A stretch of 24,933 nucleotides of DNA. It comes from Pseudorhodobacter antarcticus (GTDB lineage: Bacteria > Pseudomonadota > Alphaproteobacteria > Rhodobacterales > Rhodobacteraceae). This document shows positions 16,731 through 24,480 of the stretch, in pieces. The stretch covers positions 1-24,933 of the forward strand of contig CAMAQR010000049.1 in NCBI GenBank assembly GCA_945860375.1, given 5' to 3'. Below the pieces are notes generated by a model. The model made no database searches. It saw only the letters and a program-made list of their open reading frames with translations, and was not told the DNA's origin. The stretch's first letter is position 1, and every line of letters begins with the position of its first letter. The translations under genes and the position numbers were made by a program.

Positions 16731-18424
16731 CGGTCGGTTTTGTCATGCTGTGCCACACCGCTCTGGACCGCGCGGCGCAGGTGGCGCGGCATTGGGCGAC
16801 GCGCGGTTGTCCGGTGGTGATCCACGTCGACAAGCGCGTGCGCCGCAAGGTTTTTGATTTGATGGTCAAGGCGTTGGCCGATTTGCCTGACATCCGCTTT
16901 TCCGGCCGCCACGCCTGTGAATGGGGCACCTGGGGCATCGTTGCCGCGACGCAAGAGGCCAGCACGATCATGCTGCGCGACTTTCCAGGCGTGCGGCATG
17001 TGTATCTTGCCTCCGGCTCTTGCCTGCCCCTGCGCCCGGTTGACGAGTTGGCCGCTTATCTGGCCAATCGTCCGCGCACCGATTTCATCGAATCTGTCAC
17101 CACCGCAGATGTCGGCTGGACCATCGGCGGGCTGGACCTTGAACGCTTTACTCTGCGATTTCCGTTTTCGTGGCGCAAACAGCGGCGACTGTTTGATGGC
17201 TATGTGAGAATTCAGCGGCGTCTGGGCTTCAAACGCCGGATACCACCGGGCATTGTGCCGCATCTGGGCAGTCAATGGTGGTGCCTGACGCGGCAAACCC
17301 TGTCCGCCATTCTGGAAAACCCCGAGCGCCCTGAAATTGACCGCTTTTTCCGCCGCGTCTGGATTCCCGATGAATCCTACTTTCAAACCTTGGTGCGGCA
17401 GGTGTCGTCGAATGTGGAAAGCCGATCTCTGACCCTGTCGAAGTTTGATTTTCAGGGCAAGCCGCATATTTTCTACGATGACCACCTGCAACTTCTGCGC
17501 CGATCAGATTGTTTTGTGGCGCGCAAAATGTGGCCGCACGCGGATCGTCTTTACAAGACCTTCCTTTCGGACGACGCGGGCAGCCAAGTGGCCGCAGAGC
17601 CAAACCCCGGCAAGATTGACCGTCTGTTCGCCAAAGCGGTCGAACGCCGCACAAAGGGCCGTGCGGGGCTTTACATGCAGTCGCGCCACCCCAACGAAAA
17701 CTGGGAAAATGGCCGCACCGCCGCCGCCTATTCGGTGTTCGAAGGCTTCGCCGACCTTTTTGACAACTTTGAAATCTGGTTGGGCAAGGCCACCGGCACC
17801 CGTGTCCATGGCCATCTGTTTGACATCGACCGTGTGCAGTTTGCGGGCGGGGAAAAGATTTACAATGGTGCGATGTGTGACAGCGCCGAGATGCGTGATT
17901 ACAACCCGACCTCGTTCCTGACCAACCTGATCTGGAACACCCGCGGGGAGCGTCAGTGCTTTCAATTCGGCCCCGCCGACAATCAGGCGATGGCGCAATT
18001 CATCGCAGGCGATCCCAACGCGCAAGTCTCTGTAATCTCCGGGGCTTGGGCGATTCCACTGTTCCATTCCAACCGGAATTTTTCCGACATCCGCAAAGAA
18101 GCCGCCCGCCTGCAAAAGGTAGAGGCTGAATTTCTGATCGAGTTGCGCAGGCCTTGGGTCAAGGCCCGCATCCGCACCTGGACATTGGCCGAGTTTGTCG
18201 AAAATCCGATGGAACCGTTGCAGACCATCGTTGATGAAATCAGCCCCCGCGCCATGCGCCGGTTGACAGAGGCACCGCGCCTGGCCGATCTGACCGGCTT
18301 TGGCCAGTTTTTGCAGAACCTGCGAAATCAGGGCATGCAGCCGGTCTTGATGGGCGATTTCCCCGCAGGCGATGACAGCCGTCCTTCGGTCTCACGCCGG
18401 GGCCGCCCCTATCTGGTGAAGTAA
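16727..18424 (+). CDS. GT14 core-2/I-branching-type glycosyltransferase with long C-terminal domain
   Basis: The 565-residue protein has an N-terminal domain of the Branch family (beta-1,6-N-acetylglucosaminyltransferase type, GT14): MLCHTALDRAAQV near 7, IHVDKR at 32-37, WGTWGIVAATQEA at 66-78, YLASGSCLPLRPVDEL at 93-108, GSQWW at 181-185 and PDESYFQTL at 214-222. Residues from about 310 on form a second region that I cannot assign to a known fold; proteins of this architecture in Rhodobacteraceae carry a domain of unknown function (DUF5927/5928, from memory). The start overlaps the upstream stop as ATGA. The sulfotransferase gene follows 3 bases after the stop, in the same frame. It may add a branch sugar to a surface glycan. 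Confidence 0.82.
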   Translation: MTVGFVMLCHTALDRAAQVARHWATRGCPVVIHVDKRVRRKVFDLMVKALADLPDIRFSGRHACEWGTWGIVAATQEASTIMLRDFPGVRHVYLASGSCLPLRPVDELAAYLANRPRTDFIESVTTADVGWTIGGLDLERFTLRFPFSWRKQRRLFDGYVRIQRRLGFKRRIPPGIVPHLGSQWWCLTRQTLSAILENPERPEIDRFFRRVWIPDESYFQTLVRQVSSNVESRSLTLSKFDFQGKPHIFYDDHLQLLRRSDCFVARKMWPHADRLYKTFLSDDAGSQVAAEPNPGKIDRLFAKAVERRTKGRAGLYMQSRHPNENWENGRTAAAYSVFEGFADLFDNFEIWLGKATGTRVHGHLFDIDRVQFAGGEKIYNGAMCDSAEMRDYNPTSFLTNLIWNTRGERQCFQFGPADNQAMAQFIAGDPNAQVSVISGAWAIPLFHSNRNFSDIRKEAARLQKVEAEFLIELRRPWVKARIRTWTLAEFVENPMEPLQTIVDEISPRAMRRLTEAPRLADLTGFGQFLQNLRNQGMQPVLMGDFPAGDDSRPSVSRRGRPYLVK

Positions 18425-18427
18425 ACC

Positions 18428-19180
18428 TTGGCGCATCAACCCTTCCTGATCATCACCTTGCCGCGCAGTGGGTCGTACCATTTGCGCGCTTTGCTGGACA
18501 GCGCGCCGGACATTTCCGCCTTTGGCGAGATTTTCAAGGGCAGCGCGGTCGAACTGCCCCGCAGCCAGTTGACCCTGCTGGGCCTTAACCCCTCTGACGT
18601 TGTGGCGCGCGATGCGATGGGGATGCAGGTGCTGACCAAACTTCGCGCGCAGGCCGATCAAAGGGGCCTGATCTTTGGTTTCAAGGATTTCCGCTTCAAC
18701 CTGAACCGTGTTGGCATCCTCGAACAAATTCTAGCCTCGGACCAGTGGCGCAAGGTGTTCTTGTTCCGCAATCCGGTGGAACGCTATGTCTCGCTGAAAC
18801 GTGCCGATCTGACCGGGGTGTTTGTGGTGACGAAAGATATGAAAGCCGACGGGCTGGACCTGAAACGTCCGATCCGCTTTGATCCCGAGGATTTCGAAAA
18901 AGCCGCCGCCCCCCACCGCCGCCTGAAAAACGACGTGCGCAAGGCGAGGGAGCGGTCCGGCAAGGATCAGGTCTTCGTCATGGATTATGACGACGTGAAC
19001 GATCCGGGCCGTCTGCAAAAACTGCTGCGGTTTCTGGGGTCAACCGCCGATGCTGCCACGCTGAAAAGCAGCCATGTCAAACAATTCGCCGAACCTTTGG
19101 CGGCAGGCGTGGAAAACTGGGATGAGCTGGTGGCATATCTGGACAGCACCGACCAAAGCGGTCTGATCGAAGGCCGCTAA
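18428..19180 (+). CDS. Sulfotransferase
   Basis: The 250-residue protein has the two PAPS-binding elements of sulfotransferases: a 5'-phosphosulfate loop at residues 10-23 (TLPRSGSYHLRALL) and a 3'-phosphate-binding segment at 111-126 (FLFRNPVERYVSLKRA). It would move sulfate from PAPS to a hydroxyl or amine, here most simply a sugar. The start must be the TTG at 18428: the first in-frame ATG lies beyond the 5' loop, and the previous gene's TAA is in the same frame 3 bases upstream. GGTGA about 8 bases before the TTG can serve as ribosome binding site. It ends the plus-strand glycan block, and a GC-rich hairpin lies beyond its stop. Confidence 0.86.
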   Translation: MAHQPFLIITLPRSGSYHLRALLDSAPDISAFGEIFKGSAVELPRSQLTLLGLNPSDVVARDAMGMQVLTKLRAQADQRGLIFGFKDFRFNLNRVGILEQILASDQWRKVFLFRNPVERYVSLKRADLTGVFVVTKDMKADGLDLKRPIRFDPEDFEKAAAPHRRLKNDVRKARERSGKDQVFVMDYDDVNDPGRLQKLLRFLGSTADAATLKSSHVKQFAEPLAAGVENWDELVAYLDSTDQSGLIEGR

Positions 19181-19237
19181 GGCAACCAAAACACTTATAA
19201 CTTATCTAAAACTTGCGTTTCATCTTGGCCTAAATAT

Positions 19238-19269
19238 CCCACGGGGGTCCGGGGGTGTGAAACCCCCGG
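19238..19269. terminator. GC-rich hairpin between convergent genes, probable bidirectional terminator
   Basis: A perfect 8-base stem (arms 19249-19256 and 19262-19269, loop GTGAA) sits between the convergent sulfotransferase and ptsN genes. An additional CGGGGGT copy precedes it. No T-run follows on either strand, so termination would rest on the stem or on Rho. I recall similar TATCCC-GGGGGTCCGGGGG palindromes after many operons in Rhodobacteraceae, but cannot check this here. Confidence 0.55.
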
Positions 19270-19285
19270 TGGCCCATGCAGCAGA

Positions 19286-19753
19286 TCAGGCCGCCGCTTG
19301 CGGCGCCCGTGCTTCCGTCAAAATCGCGTACAGCTTCGCCGGATCGTTGTTCGCCCGCAACTTGGCGCAAATCCCCGCATCCCGCATGGTGCGCGACACC
19401 AAGGCCAGCGCCTTGAGGTGGTCTACCCCGGAGTCCTTGGGCGCGAACAGCCCGAAGATCAGGTCAACTGGCTGACGGTCCACGCTTTCATAATCCAGCG
19501 GCTTTTCCAGACGGATGAAAATGCCGGTGATCCGATCCAGATCTTCCAGCCGGGCATGGGGCAGGGCGATGCCGTTGCCGACGCCGGTTGGCCCCAGGCT
19601 TTCGCGCTCTTGCAGCCCGTCGATGGCCACAACAGAGCTTAGGCCATAAGCCGCACCGGCCACCTCTCCCAACTCCTGGAAGAGGCGCTTTTTACTGGTC
19701 AGTTGTCCCAGAACCTTGACGGCCGAGGGGATTAGCAGCTTCGAAAGGTCCAT
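19286..19753 (-). CDS. ptsN: Nitrogen-regulatory PTS enzyme IIA
   Basis: PtsN (EIIA-Ntr) is the end phosphoacceptor of the regulatory PTS, controlling processes such as potassium transport and carbon/nitrogen balance by protein contacts in the cytoplasm. The 155-residue product has the active-site histidine in GNGIALPHAR (His66) and the family segment around PVDLIFGLFAPK. Length is normal. The ATG at 19753 follows the hpf stop by 39 bases, so the two are likely one transcript. No HPr or EI gene is in the window. Confidence 0.95.
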   Translation of the reverse strand: MDLSKLLIPSAVKVLGQLTSKKRLFQELGEVAGAAYGLSSVVAIDGLQERESLGPTGVGNGIALPHARLEDLDRITGIFIRLEKPLDYESVDRQPVDLIFGLFAPKDSGVDHLKALALVSRTMRDAGICAKLRANNDPAKLYAILTEARAPQAAA

Positions 19754-19792
19754 CAGGCGTTCTCAATCCTGCGAGCCTTCAAACGGCCCGCG

Positions 19793-20371
19793 TCACTTTG
19801 CATTGCGCGGGTCGATCCAGCCAATATTGCCATCATCGCGACGGTATACGACATTAACGCCGCCGTGTCCTTCATTGCGAAATACCAGAAACCTCTGACT
19901 TGCGGCAAGTTCAAGCTGCATGACGGCTTCACCGACAGTGATAGCCGGAATCTTGGTTTCCATCTCGGCGATGATGATCGGCGTAATCGCATTGTGGTCA
20001 TCATCTTCCGGTTCTTCGGTTGGCGCGAGGATATAGGCCGAAGCGCCGCCGAACTCAACAGGTGCCGTGCGGTCACGATGATGGTTGCGGATCCGCCGCT
20101 TGTAGCGGCGCAGCTGCTTGTCCATCTTCTCACGGCAGGACTCGAATGCGGCATAAATTTCATTTGCATGACCACGGGCCTGCGCGGTCAGTCCGGTGGA
20201 GAGATGGATCACCGCCTCGCAGACATGCTCATGCGCCTCTTTGGAAAAGACGATGACGGCCTCAGTCGGGCGTTGGGCGTATTTCTCGACCACCTCGCCA
20301 AGTTCGGCCTTCACATGGGTCTGAAGTGCCTCACCAATGTCGATTTGTTTTCCGCTGATCTGATAGCGCAT
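19793..20371 (-). CDS. hpf: Ribosome hibernation promoting factor, long form
   Basis: The 192-residue product is a long-form HPF, which dimerises 70S ribosomes into inactive 100S particles in slow growth. The N-terminal S30AE domain (about 1-100, MRYQISGKQIDIGEAL at the start) is followed by a charged linker and a C-terminal dimerisation domain (about 130-185, AVMQLELAASQRFLVFRN). The frame is open to 20398, but the ATG at 20371 has GGAGG 4 bases upstream and matches homologues. It lies upstream of ptsN. A leader hairpin and a TTGACA-like element lie before it. In E. coli rpoN sits between lptB and hpf; it is absent here. Confidence 0.95.
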   Translation of the reverse strand: MRYQISGKQIDIGEALQTHVKAELGEVVEKYAQRPTEAVIVFSKEAHEHVCEAVIHLSTGLTAQARGHANEIYAAFESCREKMDKQLRRYKRRIRNHHRDRTAPVEFGGASAYILAPTEEPEDDDHNAITPIIIAEMETKIPAITVGEAVMQLELAASQRFLVFRNEGHGGVNVVYRRDDGNIGWIDPRNAK

Positions 20372-20400
20372 GATGCCTCCTTTTGCGCGTAAGGGCACTG

Positions 20401-20565
20401 CCTTTCGCCGGTGACGAAAGGATGGTTGGTCGTTGGCTTCAAAGTGTTTAATGGGACCAAGCGGCGGCGCGCGCGGGGCCGGGGTGGGGCCGCTTCGGTC
20501 AGTGGTTTCTGGGCGGGGTTCGCTCTCATCCCTTCCATTTGGGGACGCACATGGGCACTTGTCAA
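20401..20565 (-). promoter_or_regulatory. Leader of hpf: TTGACA element and 7-base hairpin
   Basis: On the minus strand TTGACA occurs at 20560-20565, a perfect -35 hexamer, but the hexamer 17-18 bases downstream (CCAAAT or CAAATG) is a poor -10. Nearer the gene, CCTTTCG-CCGGTGA-CGAAAGG (20401-20421) forms a perfect 7-base hairpin about 25 bases before the hpf ribosome binding site. The intervening bases are very GC-rich. Promoter assignment is tentative. Confidence 0.4.
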
Positions 20566-20595
20566 CAGCGCTGTCACAGAACTGTTGAAGTTGCG

Positions 20596-21351
20596 CTAGA
20601 TGATCCGAAAGTTCTCGCCCAGATAGACGCGGCGCACCATTTCGTCGCGCACCACCTCGTCCGTGGTGCCGGATTTCAGCACGACGCCGTCATGCAGAAT
20701 ATAAGCGCGATCCACGATTTCCAGCGTTTCGCGCACGTTATGGTCAGTGATCAAAACGCCGATGCCGCGCGATTTCAGATCATGCACCAGATGGCGGATT
20801 TCCCCCACCGCAATCGGATCCACCCCGGCGAAGGGTTCATCCAGCAGCAGGTATTTTGGGTCCGCCGCCAGACAGCGCGCAATTTCGACCCGGCGACGCT
20901 CGCCACCCGACAGCGCCAGCGCAGGCGCACGGCGCAAATGGGTGATGGAAAATTCGGACAGCAGTTCTTCCAGCCGCTCCCGCCTTTTGTGGCGGTCTTC
21001 AACCCGGATTTCCAGCACTGCCAGAATGTTGTCCTCAACCGAGAGGCCCCGGAAAATTGACACTTCCTGCGGCAGATAGCCAATCCCCAACCGCGCGCGG
21101 CGGTACATCGGCAGGGCGGTTACATCGCGACCGTCGATGATCACCTGGCCGCTTTCGGGCGTCACCAGCCCGGCGATGGTGTAAAAACACGTCGTCTTGC
21201 CGCAGCCGTTTGGCCCCAACAGCGCCACAACCTCGCCCCGGTCCAGATGCAGCGAGACATCGCGGATCACCATGCGGCGTTTGTAGCTTTTGCGGATGTT
21301 GCAGATCGACAGCCCGGCGTCGCCGACCGTGACCGTCAGTTCGGGTGGCAT
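20596..21351 (-). CDS. lptB: LPS export ABC transporter ATP-binding protein
   Basis: LptB is the cytoplasmic ATPase of the LptB2FGC complex that extracts lipopolysaccharide from the inner membrane. The 251-residue product has Walker A GPNGCGKT at 46-53 (a cysteine where alanine is more usual), Q-loop PQEVSIF, signature LSGGERRRVEIAR at 147-159, Walker B YLLLDEP at 167-173 and the switch histidine in ITDHN at 201-205. The start overlaps the lptA stop as TGATG, so translation is coupled. lptF and lptG are not here. Confidence 0.97.
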   Translation of the reverse strand: MPPELTVTVGDAGLSICNIRKSYKRRMVIRDVSLHLDRGEVVALLGPNGCGKTTCFYTIAGLVTPESGQVIIDGRDVTALPMYRRARLGIGYLPQEVSIFRGLSVEDNILAVLEIRVEDRHKRRERLEELLSEFSITHLRRAPALALSGGERRRVEIARCLAADPKYLLLDEPFAGVDPIAVGEIRHLVHDLKSRGIGVLITDHNVRETLEIVDRAYILHDGVVLKSGTTDEVVRDEMVRRVYLGENFRII

Positions 21352-21842
21352 CAGTTGGCCCCCGGCGTGAAGGTGGTGGTCACGCGGCCTTCCATGCGGC
21401 CATTGCCGGTTTTCAAATCAATGATCAGCTTTTGCGACGACATCGCCGCCTGTCCCTGGGTCAGCAGCACGTTGCCTGTCATCACCACTTCGCCGCTGGC
21501 AATGGTGTAGATCGCCTGATCCGCTTCGGCGGCGTCGCTGGCATTGACCAACAGCACCCCGCCCGTGGCATAAAGCTTGTCGATGCCTTTCTTGTCGGCG
21601 GTGTACTCGACCCGGATTTCCGCCGCTGACAGTTTCATCGCCCCTTGCGTCACCACCACATTGCCGGTGAACACCGCAGTGCCATCGGTCTGGTTCACCG
21701 CCAGCGAATCCGCGTTCATCTCAACCGGCAGCGCGGTATCGCCGCGCAGCCCGCCAAAAGCGATGTTGGTGCCCTCGGCCCCTGCCGCCGTGGCAGCGAA
21801 CAGCACAAGCAGCGCAAGGCGGGCCAGTTTTGGGATCATCAT
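21351..21842 (-). CDS. lptA: LPS export periplasmic bridge protein LptA
   Basis: LptA forms the periplasmic bridge that passes lipopolysaccharide from LptC to LptD. The 163-residue product has a signal peptide (residues 1-22, ending TAAGA) and then the OstA-like beta-strand repeats, for example MNADSLAVNQTDGTAVFTGN and VTQGAMKLSAAEIRVEY. The frame is open to 21908, but a start at 21842 (or the adjacent ATG at 21839) fits the signal peptide and lies 13 bases beyond the lptC stop. Its stop overlaps the lptB start. Confidence 0.94.
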   Translation of the reverse strand: MMIPKLARLALLVLFAATAAGAEGTNIAFGGLRGDTALPVEMNADSLAVNQTDGTAVFTGNVVVTQGAMKLSAAEIRVEYTADKKGIDKLYATGGVLLVNASDAAEADQAIYTIASGEVVMTGNVLLTQGQAAMSSQKLIIDLKTGNGRMEGRVTTTFTPGAN

Positions 21843-21855
21843 TGCAAAAACCCTG

Positions 21856-22461
21856 TCATCTATCCGGCGTGTATAGCAGCCGCACCTTATCTTTGAAAAC
21901 CAGAACATAGCTGTCGGTCACGCCTTCTTGAGCGCTCAGTTCCATATGGTCAGCGGTCAGTTGCCCCATCGGGCCGATCGCGCTGACCCCACCGCGACTT
22001 TCCGCAAAGGTGCGGTCCGTCGCGACACCCATTCCGGGTGCGGAAATCACATAGCCGGCAGAGGACCGCATTTCGACACCTTCCGACAGTTCGATCATGC
22101 TGGCTGCCGCGTCCATCTGCACCGCCGCCGCCGCAAGTTCGCTGGTGCCGCCGTCGGAGGTTTGCAACGTGCCCAGCACGATCTTGGCGCTGCCACCGCC
22201 TGCGCCCGGCCTTGCCTCGGCGGCGTTCAGCGTCAGGGATGCACCGTCCGCCGTCACCCCGGCAAAGCCCGCATCGGTCATCCGGGGTTCGCGCAGGCGG
22301 GCTGCCACGTCCACCTCGGCATAGGGAATGGCATCTTCGGGATCAATCGGGCCCGACAGCAGGAACAGGCTGGACAGAATCGCCAAGGCAATCAGTGGCA
22401 ACGCGACCTTCAGCACCGCCACAAGGCGCGAGTGCAGATTGTCATGTGGTTGCCACACCAT
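21856..22461 (-). CDS. lptC: LPS export ABC transporter periplasmic protein LptC
   Basis: LptC is the single-span inner-membrane protein that hands lipopolysaccharide to LptA. The 201-residue product has a hydrophobic anchor at about 17-37 (VLKVALPLIALAILSSLFLL) and then an LptC/OstA-like beta domain with VTADGASLTLNAAEA and YVISAPGMGV. The frame extends to 22980 inside kdsD in another frame; the ATG at 22461 overlaps the kdsD stop as TGATG and gives the normal architecture. Confidence 0.92.
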   Translation of the reverse strand: MVWQPHDNLHSRLVAVLKVALPLIALAILSSLFLLSGPIDPEDAIPYAEVDVAARLREPRMTDAGFAGVTADGASLTLNAAEARPGAGGGSAKIVLGTLQTSDGGTSELAAAAVQMDAAASMIELSEGVEMRSSAGYVISAPGMGVATDRTFAESRGGVSAIGPMGQLTADHMELSAQEGVTDSYVLVFKDKVRLLYTPDR

Positions 22462-23432
22462 CAAACCACGCCCGCGCGCAGACAGTCGTGAATGTGCAGA
22501 ATGCCCAGCGGCAGGGTGGGTGCATCCGGCGCGGTGACGAACAGGCAAGTGATCTTGCGGTCGTTCATCAGGGCCACAGCCTGTTCGGCCAGCGCATCGG
22601 GGCCAATTGTGCGCGGCGCGGGTGTCATCACCGCCCCCGCCGTCAGTGCCAAAAGCCCGTCCATGTGCCTGCGCAAATCCCCATCGGTGATGATCCCGGT
22701 GATATGGGCATCCGCATCGGTCACGCCAACCACGCCAAAGCCCTTTTGGCTGATCACCAGCAAAGCCTCGCTCATCGGGCGGGTGGCATCGATCAGCGGC
22801 ACCTCGTGGTGCATCAGATCGCGCACCCGCAACAGTTTCGCGCCCAGCTTGCCGCCCGGATGGAACACCCGGAAATGATCGGGGGTAAAGGCGCGGTGTT
22901 CCATGAGGGCAATCGCCAAAGCATCGCCAAGGGCCAGCGTCATGGTGGTAGATGTCGTCGGCACAATCCCGGTTTCGCATGCCTCGGGCGCGCTTGGCAG
23001 CACCAGCGCCACATCGGCCTGCCGCAGCAGCGTGCTGTCTGCCCGTCCCGCAATCCCGATCAACGGAATGCCAAAGCGCCGCGTGTGCGCCACCAGATCG
23101 GCCAGTTCCGACGTCTCGCCCGAGTTCGAAATCACTAGCGCCACATCGCCCGCCAGCACCATGCCCAGATCGCCATGTGACGCCTCGCCGGGGTGGACGA
23201 AATGTGCGGGCGTGCCTGTGCTGGCAAAGGTGGCGGCAATCTTGCGGGCGATATGGCCCGATTTGCCCATCCCCGACACGATCAACCGCCCGCTCGAAGC
23301 CATGATCAATTCTACCGCCTGCCCGAAAGAGGCGTCCAGATGATCGGCCAGAATGTCCAGCGCCTCGGACTCGCGGCGGATGACGCGGCGACCTGCGGTG
23401 ATAAAGCGGTTCTCAGTGGTGGAAGATGTCAT
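22461..23432 (-). CDS. kdsD: Arabinose-5-phosphate isomerase, KpsF/GutQ family
   Basis: KdsD converts ribulose-5-phosphate to arabinose-5-phosphate, the first committed step to Kdo. The 323-residue product has an SIS sugar-isomerase domain with SGMGKSGHI at 53-61, HPGEASHGDLGM at 80-91, SNSGETSE at 102-109 and FHPGGKLG at 190-197, then two CBS domains (about 205-323). The start at 23432 lies inside the 3' end of rnd (20-base overlap) and matches homologues; the frame is open further upstream but would overlap rnd more. Its stop overlaps the lptC start. kdsC, which lies between kdsD and lptC in E. coli, is absent. Confidence 0.95.
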   Translation of the reverse strand: MTSSTTENRFITAGRRVIRRESEALDILADHLDASFGQAVELIMASSGRLIVSGMGKSGHIARKIAATFASTGTPAHFVHPGEASHGDLGMVLAGDVALVISNSGETSELADLVAHTRRFGIPLIGIAGRADSTLLRQADVALVLPSAPEACETGIVPTTSTTMTLALGDALAIALMEHRAFTPDHFRVFHPGGKLGAKLLRVRDLMHHEVPLIDATRPMSEALLVISQKGFGVVGVTDADAHITGIITDGDLRRHMDGLLALTAGAVMTPAPRTIGPDALAEQAVALMNDRKITCLFVTAPDAPTLPLGILHIHDCLRAGVV

Positions 23433-24027
23433 TCGGCTCGTCCCATCCCAGAAGGTCCAACTCGACCCGCGTGGGCAGGAAGTCGAAACAGCGTTGTGCC
23501 AGATCAAGCCGGTCTTCGCGGATCAAAATCGCCTCCAACGCCGATTTCAGCCGGTGCAGATACAAAACATCCGAAGCCGCATATTCCTTTTGGGCATCGG
23601 TCAAAATCTTGGACCCCCAATCAGAGGTTTGCTGTTGTTTCGACACATCCACCCCCACCAACTCATTCAACAGGTATTTCAGCCCGTGCCGGTCGGTGAA
23701 GGTGCGGATCAGCTTGGCCGCCACTTTGGTACACCAGACCGGAGACGTGGTGACGCCAAAGGCCTGCTTCATCGCCGCAATATCAAAGCGGCCAAAGTGG
23801 AACAGCTTGATGATCGTCGGATCGGTCAAAACCCGCTCCAGGTTCGGGGCTGTGGTTTGCCCGCGCGCGATTTGCACCAGATGCGCATTGCCGTCGCCCG
23901 TTGACAGTTGCACCAGACACAAACGGTCCCGCATCGGGTTCAAGCCCATGGTTTCGGTGTCAATCGCCACCATCTTGCCAAGCTTCAGCCCGTCAGGCAG
24001 GTCGTTTTGATACAGGTGAATGGTCAA
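23413..24027 (-). CDS. rnd: Short RNase D-like 3'-5' exonuclease
   Basis: This 204-residue DEDD exonuclease is likely to trim structured RNAs such as tRNA precursors in the cytoplasm. It shows DTE at 23-25, HFGRFD at 77-82 and YAASDVLYL at 149-157, the Exo I, II and III sites. It lacks the HRDC domains of E. coli RNase D (about 375 residues), which is common for this alphaproteobacterial form. The start is a TTG at 24027; there is no suitable ATG near the N-terminus and only a weak AGCGAGA ribosome binding site. It heads the rnd-kdsD-lptC-lptA-lptB run, with the IS remnant about 65 bases upstream. Confidence 0.92.
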   Translation of the reverse strand: MTIHLYQNDLPDGLKLGKMVAIDTETMGLNPMRDRLCLVQLSTGDGNAHLVQIARGQTTAPNLERVLTDPTIIKLFHFGRFDIAAMKQAFGVTTSPVWCTKVAAKLIRTFTDRHGLKYLLNELVGVDVSKQQQTSDWGSKILTDAQKEYAASDVLYLHRLKSALEAILIREDRLDLAQRCFDFLPTRVELDLLGWDEPNDIFHH

Positions 24028-24092
24028 GGCGCGTCTCGCTTTGCTGGATCCCCACCAGTTACGCCTTTAATTCCCAAAGCGCGAGTGGCAAC

Positions 24093-24472
24093 CTAAACTC
24101 AGGGCCCATTAAAGTCCTTGTCATGACCAGTTTTCATTGATTCAGTCGTGTCCCAATGGGGTGTCAAATGAGTGGTCTTTACTGACTTACGGAGGCACAA
24201 ATGGTGCGGCTGAAGCCGTTCTTTCCATCGTCGCGCTGGGTTGCGTGGGCGAGTGACCGGCAAGTCTGGAGTGAAGTTATATTCATTAATCGTAACGGCT
24301 TACGGTGGCGGGATGCGCCTGCTGACAGTGGGGCGCAAAAGACCCATTCCAACGGCTGATCGGGCAGACCAAGGGCGGTGTGAACTCCAAACTGCACATG
24401 GTTTGTGGCAGCAAGGGGCGACTGATCCAGATCCGTCAGAACCCGTTGTTCGTTGGCTGGTTGATGGGCTGA
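24093..24472 (+). mobile_element. Decayed IS5-family element
   Basis: From CTAAACTCAGGGCCCAT (24093-24109) the sequence aligns base by base with the left end of the intact copy at 24785, matching in 12 of 17 terminal positions. The alignment continues through the leader (GATTCA, GGGG, ATG) into the transposase. The right end cannot be located, and recognisable similarity fades by about 24472. Confidence 0.75.
24168..24472 (+). pseudogene. IS5-family transposase remnant with stop codon and internal deletion
   Basis: The frame begins MSGLY and is stopped at once by TGA at 24183-24185, where the intact copy has TGG (tryptophan). It then reads on as LTEAQMVRLKPFFPSSRW and VIFINRNGLRWRDAPA, N-terminal transposase motifs, until a stop at 24357. 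From there another frame continues as LIGQTKGGVNSKLHMVC, which in intact enzymes lies some 60 residues further on, so a segment of roughly 180 bases is missing. The gene cannot make a working enzyme. Confidence 0.8.
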
Positions 24473-24480
24473 CCCAACGG

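Noticed and set aside
22462..22980. N-terminal extension of lptC over kdsD
   Set aside because: It lies in a shifted frame inside kdsD and encodes low-complexity shadow sequence; the TGATG overlap marks the real start.
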